Made by a program: the position numbers and the translations under genes
In this document: positions 53,943-62,824 of the stretch, one piece after another
Numbering within the stretch: position 1 is the first letter of the stretch
How the letters are laid out: each line of letters opens with the position of its first letter
Notes under the pieces: model-generated
The model's input: only the letters and a program-made list of their open reading frames with translations
Database searches by the model: none
What the model was told of the DNA's origin: nothing
From: Qipengyuania xiamenensis
GTDB taxonomy: Bacteria > Pseudomonadota > Alphaproteobacteria > Sphingomonadales > Sphingomonadaceae
Direction of reading: 5' to 3'
Length of the DNA stretch: 64,000 bases
Assembly (NCBI RefSeq): GCF_019711495.1
Contig: NZ_JAIGNM010000001.1
Span: 124,001 to 188,000, forward strand

Positions 53943-55127
53943 ATGTACGAGCAATTTTACGGTTTCTCAGAGCGGCCATTCCAGCTGACGCCCGATCCGG
54001 CGTTCTTTTTCGAGAGCGTGACGCACAAGAAGGCGCTGAGCTATCTCGGCTACGGCCTGAACCAGGGCGAAGGCTTCATCGTCATCACCGGCGAGGTGGG
54101 GGCAGGCAAGTCCACGCTGGTGGGGCACCTGCGCAACAAGCTCGATCCCGAGCGCGTCACCATCGGTGAGGTCGTGACCAGCGGTCTCGACGGCGATGCC
54201 ATGATCACCATGGCCGCGCACAGCTTCGGCTTCTCCGCTCCGTCCGGTGACAAGGCGGCAGCGCTTACCGCTATCGAGAGCTTCCTTCACGAGGAGGCGC
54301 GGGCGGGCCGCAAGGTCATGCTGATCGTCGACGAGGCGCAGAACCTGTCTGTCGGCGCGCTCGAAGAACTGCGCATGCTCTCCAACTTCCACCTCGGTTC
54401 TCAGCCGCTTCTCCAGATGCTGCTGCTGGGACAGCCCGAATTCCGCCAGTTGCTGGAGGAATGGGACGAGCTGGAGCAGATCCGCCAGCGCGTTATCGCC
54501 GCTCACCATCTTGAGGCGATGCAGCCCGAGGAAGTCGAGCAATACGTCAAGCATCGACTAGCCCATGTGGGATGGACCGATAATCCTGCGTTCGACCCTG
54601 CCATATGGGCGCGCATCCACGAGGAAAGTCGCGGAATTCCGCGCCTCGTCAATCGCCTGATGTCACGCCTGCTGATGCGGGCTGCCGCCCAGTCGCGCAG
54701 CCGTATCGATGTCGATCTGTTCGATGCGGTCGTGGCCGAAATGCACGGGCGCAGCGTTGACCGGCAGCGCAAGTCTCCGACCCACATGGTCGAGCCGACA
54801 AGCTTCGCAGAGGATCAACCGGCGCCGCAGGGCCATGAGGAGGCAGAACCGATGACCGACGACCGGAATGGCGGTGGCGGCCTGCTCGAAGCGCAGATCG
54901 AAGCCATCGAAAGTGCCTTTGGCGAACGCGACAAGGCCATTGCCGCCCTGCGCCGCGAAATTGCCGATCTGGGCGAAGCACGGCAGTCAGGCGTATCCGA
55001 CGGCGATGTCGATGCCCGTCTTGAGAAAATCGAGGCACGCCTAGACGAGCAGGAGCGTTCGCTCCGCCACGTGCTCAGCATGATGATCGATTATTTCGAA
55101 AGCAGCGCTACGCGCGACGCCGCCTAG
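53943..55127 (+). CDS. ExeA-like ATPase, XrtA/PEP-CTERM locus type
   Basis: This 394-residue AAA-type ATPase begins MYEQFYGFSERPFQLTPDP, the standard start of the TIGR03015-type secretion ATPase of PEP-CTERM/XrtA loci. Walker A is GEVGAGKST (residues 50-58 as counted by position of GKST) and Walker B is LIVDEAQNL near 126-134. The C-terminal 100 residues are a charged linker and a predicted coiled coil (REIADLGEARQ, EKIEARLDEQERSLRHVL). There is an 84-base spacer upstream with low-GC sequence, so it may have its own promoter. It converges on zapE, whose stop overlaps it. Confidence 0.88.
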   Translation: MYEQFYGFSERPFQLTPDPAFFFESVTHKKALSYLGYGLNQGEGFIVITGEVGAGKSTLVGHLRNKLDPERVTIGEVVTSGLDGDAMITMAAHSFGFSAPSGDKAAALTAIESFLHEEARAGRKVMLIVDEAQNLSVGALEELRMLSNFHLGSQPLLQMLLLGQPEFRQLLEEWDELEQIRQRVIAAHHLEAMQPEEVEQYVKHRLAHVGWTDNPAFDPAIWARIHEESRGIPRLVNRLMSRLLMRAAAQSRSRIDVDLFDAVVAEMHGRSVDRQRKSPTHMVEPTSFAEDQPAPQGHEEAEPMTDDRNGGGGLLEAQIEAIESAFGERDKAIAALRREIADLGEARQSGVSDGDVDARLEKIEARLDEQERSLRHVLSMMIDYFESSATRDAA

Positions 55128-56239
55128 GCTGACAGGCCGTGTCCGCGGGCCATGTAGTCCGCGCTCTGCATTTCTTTCAGGCGGCTGACCGTCCGTTCGA
55201 ATTCGAACGCGCCGTCACCTGAGCGGTAGAGGTCTTCCGGTTCTGCGGCAGCGGTCGCAAAAAGCTTCACGCTGTTTTCGTAAAGCGCGTCGATCAGCTT
55301 GGTGAAGCGGATCGCCTCGTTGCGGTTTTCCGGCGAAAGCTGCGGGATGCCGACGACGATCACCGAGTGATAGGCATGGGCGATGGCAAGATAGTCCGCC
55401 GCACCGCGATTTTCGCCGCACAGCCGCTTGAAGCTGAATACGCCGACGCCCTTGAAGCTCTTGGGCACATGGAGTGTGCGGCCGCCGCCAAGGTCCAGCT
55501 CGCCGCTGGGGACATTGTCGGCATCTTCGGGCTTGTAGTCCGTCAGGCGGAAGAAGGCCTCGCGCACCTGAGCGGTCGCTTCGTCGCCCAGCGGCGTGTG
55601 CCAGGTCTCGATATCGCCCAGCCGGTCGAGACGGTAGTCGGTGGGGCCATTGAGCGGCATCACGTCCAGTTCCGCCTGCACCAGATCGATGAAAGGCAGG
55701 AAGAGCGATCGGTTGAGCCCGTCCTTGTAGAGGTCGCTGGGCGGCCGGTTGCTGGTTGTGACGATGGTCACGCCTTCATCGCAGATCAGCGCAGTGAACA
55801 ACCGTGCCATGATCGCGGCGTCGGCGGTGTTGTTCACCACCATCTCGTCGAAGGCGAGGCAGCGGATGTCTGCCGCGAGCCGGGCCGCGACCGGGGCAAT
55901 CGGGTCGCCGGCCTCCTTCTTGCGTTCGTCGCGGATCAGGCGATCGACCTCGAGCATGAATTCGTGGAAGTGGACGCGGCGTTTCTCTGCGATGCCGAGC
56001 GTCTCGATGAAGAGGTCCATCAACATCGACTTCCCGCGCCCGACACCGCCCCACATATAGACGCCTTGCGGACGGGTCTTCTTGGGGCGGAACAGCTGGC
56101 TCAGAAGCCCGCCCGAACTCTCGGCCTCGAGGTCTTTCTGGAGGCGGTCCAGCCGCTCGACGGCACGGCGCTGGTCGCTATCGCTGCGCAGTTCCCCCGC
56201 AGAGACGAGCTTTTCGTACCTCGCCTGCATGCCCGTCAT
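55124..56239 (-). CDS. zapE: Cell division protein ZapE (AFG1-like ATPase)
   Basis: This AAA ATPase binds FtsZ in E. coli and is an AFG1 homologue. The 371 residues have Walker A GGVGRGKSMLMD near residues 64-75, HFHEFMLEVD near 90-99, Walker B LAFDEMVV near 122-129 and TSNRPPSDLYKDGLNRSLFLPF near 162-180. GPTDYRLDR follows. The C-terminus has FDALYENSVKL-type text. It lies downstream of sdhB and a thioesterase on the minus strand; the sdhB-zapE neighbourhood recurs in Alphaproteobacteria. Its start overlaps the thioesterase stop (ATGA). Confidence 0.93.
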   Translation of the reverse strand: MTGMQARYEKLVSAGELRSDSDQRRAVERLDRLQKDLEAESSGGLLSQLFRPKKTRPQGVYMWGGVGRGKSMLMDLFIETLGIAEKRRVHFHEFMLEVDRLIRDERKKEAGDPIAPVAARLAADIRCLAFDEMVVNNTADAAIMARLFTALICDEGVTIVTTSNRPPSDLYKDGLNRSLFLPFIDLVQAELDVMPLNGPTDYRLDRLGDIETWHTPLGDEATAQVREAFFRLTDYKPEDADNVPSGELDLGGGRTLHVPKSFKGVGVFSFKRLCGENRGAADYLAIAHAYHSVIVVGIPQLSPENRNEAIRFTKLIDALYENSVKLFATAAAEPEDLYRSGDGAFEFERTVSRLKEMQSADYMARGHGLSA

Positions 56240-56697
56240 TTCGGGCGCATTTTCTTCACGATGCCGGAGAAGGACGCTACGATGTGGTCGCCCTGTTCGA
56301 CCTGGCCGCGCACGAAAACCATGCTGCCGGTTTCGCGCACGATCTCGGTGACCGCATCGAGCGGCTGATCGGGCTTACCTCCGCCGACGAATTGCGTCGA
56401 AAGCTCGAGCGTGACCGAGGGGCCAGCGTTGCCGCTGCCGATCGTGTGCATGGTGGTGAACAGTGAGATGTCGATCAGCGACAGCGTGACGGCACCGTGG
56501 ATGATGCCCTGCAGGTTCTCGTGCTTGCGCTCGGGGAACATGCGCAGGCGGGCATGGCGGCCGTCGTCAGCGACGCGCGTGATGAGCTTGCCCATCACGG
56601 CGCCGTTGAACAGCGTATCGTCTTTCAGGTTCCAGTGGCGCCAGCCCGGATTGTCCGGATCGGGGCCGTGTTCGAATACGTCGTCGGGAAGTGCCAC
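56236..56697 (-). CDS. PaaI-family thioesterase
   Basis: This 153-residue hot-dog fold thioesterase has ENLQGIIHGAVTLSLIDISLF near residues 60-80, the substrate and catalytic region, and a central VTLELSTQFVGGG block. Its HG position (IIHGAV) matches PaaI-type enzymes. The substrate acyl-CoA is unknown. The start is GTG 56697, three bases after the sdhB stop, and the stop overlaps zapE, so the three genes form one unit. A thioesterase placed between sdhB and zapE is unexplained. Confidence 0.85.
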   Translation of the reverse strand: MALPDDVFEHGPDPDNPGWRHWNLKDDTLFNGAVMGKLITRVADDGRHARLRMFPERKHENLQGIIHGAVTLSLIDISLFTTMHTIGSGNAGPSVTLELSTQFVGGGKPDQPLDAVTEIVRETGSMVFVRGQVEQGDHIVASFSGIVKKMRPK

Positions 56698-56700
56698 GGA

Positions 56701-57483
56701 TCAGATGGCGCGTTCGGCCATCATCTTCTTGGTTTCGGCGATCGCCTTGGCCGGGCTGAGACCCTTCGGGCAGACATTCGCGCAATTCATGATCGTGTGG
56801 CAGCGATACAGGCGGAACGGATCTTCAAGATCGTCGAGGCGCTCGCCGGTCATCTCGTCACGGCTGTCTGCCAGCCAGCGATAAGCCTGGAGGAGGATTG
56901 CCGGGCCGAGGAACTTGTCGCCATTCCACCAATAGCTCGGGCAGGAGGTGGAGCAGCAGGCGCACAGGATGCACTCGTAAAGGCCGTCCAGCTTCTCGCG
57001 CTGTTCGGGCGACTGGAGGCGTTCCTTGCCACTGGGCGTGGGCGAAACGGTCTGCAGCCACGGACGGATGCTGGCGTACTGCGCATAGAAGTGGGTGAAG
57101 TCGGGGACGAGGTCCTTGATGACTTCCATGTGCGGCAGCGGGGTGATGCGGATCTCGCCCTTGAGGTCGTCGATCGCGGTGGTGCAGGCGAGACCGTTCT
57201 TGCCGTTGAGGTTCATCGAGCACGAACCGCAGATACCTTCGCGGCAGGAACGGCGGAAGGTCAGCGTCGGGTCGATCTCGTTCTTGATCTTGAAAAGTGC
57301 GTCCAGAACCATCGGGCCGCATTCGTCGAGGTCGATCTCGAAGGTGTCGTAGCGCGGGTTCTCGCCCGTGTCGGGATCGTAGCGATAGATCTTGAATTTC
57401 TTCACGCGCGCACCGCCGTTGGCGCTGTGCGTACGTCCCTTGCCGTTGATCTTGGAATTCTTCGGAAGAGTGAAGGTTGCCAT
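56701..57483 (-). CDS. sdhB: Succinate dehydrogenase iron-sulfur subunit
   Basis: This subunit carries electrons from SdhA to the membrane anchors. The 260 residues hold the [2Fe-2S] ligands in [12 protein letters not shown]...LACTT near 81-105, the [4Fe-4S] ligands [12 protein letters not shown] near 172-183, and the [3Fe-4S] ligands [15 protein letters not shown] near 229-243. A standard frdB/sdhB layout results. The gene is separated from sdhCDA (746-3366) by 53 kb and lies first in an sdhB-thioesterase-zapE unit. ATG 57483 follows the usual spacing from the HAD gene on the other strand. Confidence 0.96.
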   Translation of the reverse strand: MATFTLPKNSKINGKGRTHSANGGARVKKFKIYRYDPDTGENPRYDTFEIDLDECGPMVLDALFKIKNEIDPTLTFRRSCREGICGSCSMNLNGKNGLACTTAIDDLKGEIRITPLPHMEVIKDLVPDFTHFYAQYASIRPWLQTVSPTPSGKERLQSPEQREKLDGLYECILCACCSTSCPSYWWNGDKFLGPAILLQAYRWLADSRDEMTGERLDDLEDPFRLYRCHTIMNCANVCPKGLSPAKAIAETKKMMAERAI

Positions 57484-57607
57484 CGGTTCTATCGATCCTG
57501 TCTGCTTTCACGGGCCTATCTAGAGAAAGGTACGCATGAAGCAAGGGGGCGGATGCACTGTCAGCCGGTTCTTGAACCGTTGGCGCGCGCCTGCCACTGG
57601 TCGCGCG

Positions 57608-58249
57608 ATGAAAGTGGCGATTTACGATCTCGACAAGACCTTGGTGCGAAGGGCGACCTTTACGCCCTTCCTTGTTTTTGCAGCGCGCAGGCTGGCGCCG
57701 GTCCGGCTGACCTTCACGCCCGTCTGGGTCCTGATGATGATCGGCTACAAGCTTGGGCTCTACAGCCGCACGCGCCTGAAGATCATGGGCATGCGCCTGA
57801 TGCTGGGTAGGCAGGACCTCGCCGACCTGCGCGAGACAGGCAGGCAATTCGCGGATGCACACATCGAGCGCGCCGGTTGGCTTGATGGCGTGACCTCGAT
57901 GCTGCGCGAAGACCAGTCGGCAGGAGCCAAGGTCGCCATCGCCACCGCAGCCTTCGAATTCTATGCGCAAGCCTTCGCGGAGAGGCTCGGCGTAGACACG
58001 TTGATCGCGACCCGTTGGGATGGGGCGAACATCCCTGGCGGCAATTGCTATGGCGATGCCAAGCGATGCCGGGTCGAGGAATGGTTGGGATCGCCCGCAA
58101 GCGATACCGAGATGCGCTTCGTCAGCGACAGCTTCGCTGACGAGCCACTGCTCGACCTTGCTGCAGATCCGGTCTTTGTAACCACCAGCGCTGCAAAGCG
58201 TGACCGGGCCCAAGCGAAGGGCTGGAAGGTCATCGACGGCGAAGGCTAA
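57608..58249 (+). CDS. HAD-IB family phosphatase-like protein
   Basis: This is a 213-residue HAD-superfamily phosphatase. Motif I is VAIYDLDKTLVRR near residues 3-15 (DxDxT), motif II lies in VAIATAAFEF near 110-119, and motif III/IV in FVSDSFADEPLL near 172-183. Subclass IB, as in phosphoserine phosphatase and acyl-phosphate enzymes. Two hydrophobic stretches near residues 17-45 may be the cap. ATG 57608 puts the motif at the N-terminus; ATG 57536 would add 24 residues and has an AAAGG site. The stop overlaps the stop of the converging glycosyltransferase gene. Confidence 0.8.
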   Translation: MKVAIYDLDKTLVRRATFTPFLVFAARRLAPVRLTFTPVWVLMMIGYKLGLYSRTRLKIMGMRLMLGRQDLADLRETGRQFADAHIERAGWLDGVTSMLREDQSAGAKVAIATAAFEFYAQAFAERLGVDTLIATRWDGANIPGGNCYGDAKRCRVEEWLGSPASDTEMRFVSDSFADEPLLDLAADPVFVTTSAAKRDRAQAKGWKVIDGEG

Positions 58250-59328
58250 AGCGCGCGGAGCCTTTCCACGCAGCGCGCGCCGATTTCGTCGAAGCGTTCC
58301 TTGGAAAATCGCTCCCGAACGCGGTCGCGAACGGCGATGCCCATTGCGTGCAGTCGGTCGGGGCGCGAGAGCAAATCCGCGAGCGCGTCCGCGAGACCAG
58401 TGGCGTCTCTCACAGGGAAGGTGCGCCCATAGGCGGCATTGTCGACCGTGTATGGCATTTCCCCGGTGCGCGAGACGATGACCGGCAGGCACGCTTGCAT
58501 CGCCTCGTGCGCGGCGATGCAGAAGCCTTCGCGGCGTGATGGCTGGAGATAGAGATGCAGCCCGGCGAGGAATTGTGCCGGATCATCAGCGAATCCGGTG
58601 AATTCGAGATTCTCGATGCCGAGATCCGTCGCCTTGCGCTTCAACGCCTCTTCGTCTTCTCCGCTACCGGCGATCTCGATCCGATATGGCACAGGGGGCT
58701 CGAACTCGCGCGCCTTCAGGATAGCGAGGGCATCGATCAGGATGTCATAGCCCTTTGCCGGGTGGAGGCGGCCGAGACTGCCCAACCGCAAGACCTCGCC
58801 CCTTTCCCACGCCGATGATTGCGGCGCCTGCGGGTCGGCGGCGAAGATCGGCCATGTCACGAGATTCTCCGCAGCAACGCCGAGACGCTCGCGCGTGAGT
58901 TCTGCGACCTGAGCGCTGTCCGCCACCCAGAAAACCGAATTGCCGGCACGCCACTTCAACAGCCGCTCGTTCCATGGCTTGAGAAAGGCGTTATGTTGCC
59001 AGCTCACGACGGGAATGCCGAGTTGGGCGCCCGCAATCTGGCCGAGCAACGTGGCCCGCGTTAGCGATGTCCAGATCGCGTCAGCCTTCCACTCACGCGC
59101 CTGTTCCTTCATCCAGCCCAGAGCAGCAAGGTGATCTGCTTCTCCGCCGTCGCGGACGACAGGTTCGACGCCCTGCGCTACCAGGCGCGGGATTGCCTTC
59201 CCGTTGCGGCGAGTGAGCGCGAATACCTGCACCTCGGCGCCAGCCTTTTGCAAGGCATTGACGATGATGGGGAGGGGAGACTGGGCCCCTCCGCCTTCAA
59301 CCGAATTGATGAAGTAGGCGATCCGCAT
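58246..59328 (-). CDS. Glycosyltransferase family 4 protein
   Basis: This is a GT-B fold glycosyltransferase of 360 residues. The N-terminal acceptor domain starts MRIAYFINSVEGGGAQ; the donor domain has LGSLGRLHPAKGYDILIDAL near 183-202, LEFTGFADDPAQFLAG and LYLQPSRREGFCIAAHEAM near 265-283. The EX7E position is read as EGFCIAAHE. It transfers a nucleotide-activated sugar to an unknown acceptor. It stands beside the CDP-glycerol-transferase-like gene (3 bases apart) and a flippase, so it probably builds part of a surface glycan. Confidence 0.88.
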   Translation of the reverse strand: MRIAYFINSVEGGGAQSPLPIIVNALQKAGAEVQVFALTRRNGKAIPRLVAQGVEPVVRDGGEADHLAALGWMKEQAREWKADAIWTSLTRATLLGQIAGAQLGIPVVSWQHNAFLKPWNERLLKWRAGNSVFWVADSAQVAELTRERLGVAAENLVTWPIFAADPQAPQSSAWERGEVLRLGSLGRLHPAKGYDILIDALAILKAREFEPPVPYRIEIAGSGEDEEALKRKATDLGIENLEFTGFADDPAQFLAGLHLYLQPSRREGFCIAAHEAMQACLPVIVSRTGEMPYTVDNAAYGRTFPVRDATGLADALADLLSRPDRLHAMGIAVRDRVRERFSKERFDEIGARCVERLRAL

Positions 59329-59331
59329 CGC

Positions 59332-60504
59332 TCAGCCGTTCTTCGAGCGGATGGCCGAGGCGATGGCCTGTGCCGCACGCGTGGATGCAGGAGTCTCCGA
59401 CAGGGCAAAAGTCTGGGCGATCAGATCTTCCTGAGAGGATTTGTAGCTGGCCGCGGTTTCGGTCCAGCTGGGCAATTCCGTCGCGAGCGCCTCTACCGAT
59501 CGGACAGTCGGCCCCATGCCAAGGAAGGGGAGGGTCTCATGACCCTGCTCGGCCAGCGCTGCATTGGGGTCGAGCAGGAACACTGCCCGCGGCCGGACGA
59601 GAAACTCGTACAGCTGGCTCGACGCGTCACCGATATAGGCATCCGCGCCCAGCATGTAGCTCATGTCGAACAGGCGCGGTCCATCGACGTCCACCAGCAC
59701 GTTCGGCGCGGCAAGCGCGGCTTCCGGAACATCCGGTCGGCGCTTGGCGAGCTTGTATTCGGGAGAGACGTGCATGGACTTGCGGAACAGCATGACATGC
59801 GGCGCGAAAATCAGATTGTAGGCCTGGCCTTCTTCGCTTGCGAACCATTCGAGAAGTTGCGGCCCTGCCTCGTACCAGCTCGACAGATGAGGGTCGAAAT
59901 GCGGGTTGTAGACGAAGGTGGGGCGATCATTGTCGAAGAAGCGCGGGCGTGCAGCTAGGTCGATCCGTTCGAACTTGGAATAGCCGGTAACCTCGATACG
60001 CGCGGGATCGACACCGTTGGCCGCAAGCTGCGCGGCCATTTTGGGCCCGGCAACGAGGCTCAGGTCGAACTTGCGATGATCCGGGTGGAAGGTGACGCTT
60101 CGATCGCCGGTTCCATGCGGCACACGTACGAAGAGCGGAGAGCGCGAAGGGCCGAGCCGCTCTTTCACCCTGAGACAGGTCCGCTCCGTCGAAATGACCG
60201 CGTCACTTTCTTCGAACAGCTTTTCGTGCACGCGCAGCCTCGCGAGCCGCGATGCCGGAAAGATCCGGTCCAAAACCCGGGTCGCGGCGCCCAGCACGGG
60301 GGGAAGGTCCAACTCGGTCCAGGTGATCTTGGCAGCATCGGCAGCATCGATCAGTCCGAGAATTCTCTGCCTGATCGCATCTCCTGCGAACGCCACGACA
60401 GTCTCGATGTCTGCGTGCTCGCGCGCCATCGCGGCGGCAACCGGCGCCAGATGGGCAACCTGGTGAGCGGCATCGTGGTTGAAGAGGAACAGGGCGCGCT
60501 GCAT
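59332..60504 (-). CDS. CDP-glycerol glycerophosphotransferase-like protein
   Basis: This 390-residue GT-B-like protein resembles the TagF/TagB glycerophosphotransferase fold. Landmarks are the N-terminal FLFNHDAAHQVAHLAPVA, VRVPHGTGD near 128-136, the central YNPHFDPHLSSWYEAGPQLL, and MLGADAYIGDASSQLYEFLV near 284-303, which corresponds to the DxSS..YEF block of the family. It may transfer a polyol phosphate or a similar residue, or act as a sugar transferase. It heads a minus-strand pair with the glycosyltransferase gene and diverges from the flippase gene. Activity is inferred only from the fold. Confidence 0.75.
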   Translation of the reverse strand: MQRALFLFNHDAAHQVAHLAPVAAAMAREHADIETVVAFAGDAIRQRILGLIDAADAAKITWTELDLPPVLGAATRVLDRIFPASRLARLRVHEKLFEESDAVISTERTCLRVKERLGPSRSPLFVRVPHGTGDRSVTFHPDHRKFDLSLVAGPKMAAQLAANGVDPARIEVTGYSKFERIDLAARPRFFDNDRPTFVYNPHFDPHLSSWYEAGPQLLEWFASEEGQAYNLIFAPHVMLFRKSMHVSPEYKLAKRRPDVPEAALAAPNVLVDVDGPRLFDMSYMLGADAYIGDASSQLYEFLVRPRAVFLLDPNAALAEQGHETLPFLGMGPTVRSVEALATELPSWTETAASYKSSQEDLIAQTFALSETPASTRAAQAIASAIRSKNG

Positions 60505-60663
60505 CGCGGAGCCACCGGATAGGCATTGCTACGCGGCATGCAAGGGCTTTCGCGCGCGAAGCTATTTGCCATTTCCGCACTATCGACTAGGGGTCCGGCC
60601 AAGCAGTACGCCGGAGGCCAGCCCCCGGACCATTCGAAGCAACATTTGCGAGGACCCTTAGCC

Positions 60664-61995
60664 ATGGAGACGGACAAGACGATCCGCCCCCGGCGTAGCG
60701 GCTTGGCAAACATCCTGAAAAACGTTGCATGGCTGCTGGGCGGTAAGGGCTTCGGTGCAGTCTGTTCGATTGCCTATCTCGCGATCCTGTCACGTTCGCT
60801 CGGCCTCAAGGATTTCGGCCACTTCTCGCTGATCTTCGCGACAGCGCTGGCGCTCGTTGCTTTGGCCAGCTTCCAGACATGGCAGACCGTGGTGAAATTC
60901 GGTGCCGAGCCGGTCCAGCAAAAGGACTGGACGCGCTTCGGGCGATTGATCTGGCTGTGCGGCGGGATCGACGTTGCCGGAGCTATCGTCGGCTGCCTCG
61001 TCGCAGCGGCGGTGTTCTACGGTTTTGGCGGCATGCTGGAGCTCAACCCGCGCTATATCGATGTAGCGTTCTGGTTCGCCTGCGCGCTGCTGTGGTCGCG
61101 AATGACGACTCCGAACGGGATCGTGCGCGTGCTCGACCGTTTCGATCTGGGAATTTACGTCGAAGCGGTCGTCCCTGCCGGGCGCCTGCTCGCCTCATTA
61201 GTCATCGTGATCGTTGGCCCCACGGTGGAGCGTTTCCTGTTCGCATGGGCATTCTTCGACCTGCTGGTGGGACTGCTGTACTGGATCGTCGCGTGGCGGC
61301 TCGTCCCCGAGGCGATGCAGCGCCGTCATTTCGGGTTTGCCAGAGACACGTTGAAGACGAACAAGGGACTGCCGCAGTTCTTCACGGTCACCTATTTCTC
61401 GTCGACGCTGGATGCGCTTTACAAGCAGGGCCCTCTTCTCGCGGTCGGCTATTTCCTCGGGACGAGCGCTGCAGGTCTCTACCGTCTCGCAGACCAGCTG
61501 GCGCAGGGCATCGGAAAGCTCTCCGGCCTGCTGGCGCGGGCAATCTTCCCGGAATTCGCCGTGGCACGGACGACCCACTCTGCAGACTTGTTCCGCAGGC
61601 TCGTACGCCAGACCACACTTATCGCCGCAGGGGGTGGCGCCGTCGTAACCCTGCTCGCGGTATTCCTCGGCGAACCCCTGTTGCTGCTAATTGGCGGCGA
61701 GGATTATGTGCGCGGTGCGGCGATCCTCATCCCGCTGGCAATCGGTGCCTCGTTCGAACTGGCATCGGTTACCTATGAGCCGCTGCTCTATTCGACCGGT
61801 CATGCGATCTATCCGCTGATGATCCGGGCGCTGGCACTGGTTGTCCTGACGGTCGGCATCGTGTCGCTTGTGCATCTCGGCCCGATCGGCGTCGGCATAG
61901 CGGTGGCTTGCGGGCTTGCCGTCCTGTGGATCGTTATGAGTATCACGGTTCGCCGGGTGATGAAGAACTTCGTCCGCAGGGAATCGGCTCAGTGA
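60664..61995 (+). CDS. Polysaccharide flippase (MOP/Wzx family)
   Basis: This multidrug/oligosaccharidyl-lipid/polysaccharide exporter family protein has 443 residues and about 12-14 helices. The first is near residues 20-40 (GGKGFGAVCSIAYLAILSR); the last pairs end near 400-430. LKDFGHFSLIF near 48 and LYRLADQLAQGIGKL near 278-292 are typical. It should flip lipid-linked repeat units across the inner membrane. ATG 60664 is chosen; longer in-frame starts overlap the divergent gene's leader. The stop overlaps the nucleotidyltransferase start (GTGA). Confidence 0.88.
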   Translation: METDKTIRPRRSGLANILKNVAWLLGGKGFGAVCSIAYLAILSRSLGLKDFGHFSLIFATALALVALASFQTWQTVVKFGAEPVQQKDWTRFGRLIWLCGGIDVAGAIVGCLVAAAVFYGFGGMLELNPRYIDVAFWFACALLWSRMTTPNGIVRVLDRFDLGIYVEAVVPAGRLLASLVIVIVGPTVERFLFAWAFFDLLVGLLYWIVAWRLVPEAMQRRHFGFARDTLKTNKGLPQFFTVTYFSSTLDALYKQGPLLAVGYFLGTSAAGLYRLADQLAQGIGKLSGLLARAIFPEFAVARTTHSADLFRRLVRQTTLIAAGGGAVVTLLAVFLGEPLLLLIGGEDYVRGAAILIPLAIGASFELASVTYEPLLYSTGHAIYPLMIRALALVVLTVGIVSLVHLGPIGVGIAVACGLAVLWIVMSITVRRVMKNFVRRESAQ

Positions 61996-62762
61996 GCTCG
62001 CACAGGACGCTGGAAGCGGCGGCACTGGTTCTTGCTGGCACGCGTCCCGCGGGAGATCCCTTCGCCACTGCCCAAGGCGTGGCGCACAAGTCGCTGATCG
62101 AGATCGAAGGCTTCACTTTGTTGGAGCGGGTCGTGCGCGCTTTGCAGGAGGCCCGTGTTTCCCGCATCGGCGTAAGCTGCGACGAAGGGCCGGTCGCGGA
62201 TCTGGCACGCGGACTGGGCGCAGAGGTGATCCCGACCGGCAGGGGGCCCAGCGCCAGTGTCGCAGCGGGGTTCGAGGCGCTTGGGGCGCCGCTCATCGTC
62301 ACCACCAGCGACCATGCGCTGCTGCAACCGGACTGGGTTCGCGAGCTGGTCGAAGACACTCCGAAAGATGCCGACCTGTCGGTCATGCTCGCCGAGCGCG
62401 AAGCTGTGCAGAGAGCCATGCCCGAGAGCAAACGCACATATCTTCGCTTTGCCGACGGACACTGGTCGGGCTGCAACCTCTTCTACCTGCAAACACGCGA
62501 AGCGCACCGTGCGATCGAAACCTGGTCGATGGTCGAAGCCGACCGCAAGCGTCCTTGGCGCATCGCCGCGCGGCTTGGTGTGGGTACTTTGTTCTCGATG
62601 CTTGTTGGACGACTGACCCTTGCAGAGGGACTTGCACGCCTCGGCGACAAGATCAGTGTCCGGGCTGCGCTCGTCTCGGCAAACGACGGACTTGCAGCGG
62701 TGGATGTCGACAAGCAGGCGGATCTCGATGCCGTCAGGGCATTGATTGCACGCAGGAATTAA
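61992..62762 (+). CDS. Nucleotidyltransferase-fold (MobA-like) protein
   Basis: This 256-residue protein has the MobA-like NTP-transferase fold. The N-terminal motif is ALVLAGTRPAGDPFATAQGV near residues 11-30, where the usual LAGGxSxRMG glycine loop is altered. HKSLIEIEGFTLLERVVRAL near 32-51 and the metal-binding region LIVTTSDHALLQPDWV near 102-117 follow. The C-terminal part ends VDKQADLDAVRALI, typical for these proteins. It probably activates a sugar or polyol phosphate for the neighbouring transferases, but the substrate is unknown. GTG 61992 overlaps the flippase stop. Confidence 0.75.
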   Translation: MSSHRTLEAAALVLAGTRPAGDPFATAQGVAHKSLIEIEGFTLLERVVRALQEARVSRIGVSCDEGPVADLARGLGAEVIPTGRGPSASVAAGFEALGAPLIVTTSDHALLQPDWVRELVEDTPKDADLSVMLAEREAVQRAMPESKRTYLRFADGHWSGCNLFYLQTREAHRAIETWSMVEADRKRPWRIAARLGVGTLFSMLVGRLTLAEGLARLGDKISVRAALVSANDGLAAVDVDKQADLDAVRALIARRN

Positions 62763-62824
62763 GGGTCTTCCGCAAATCCGGTTTGACGCTAAGCTGCCTT
62801 TCCGGGTCGCAGCCGGAGAGCACG

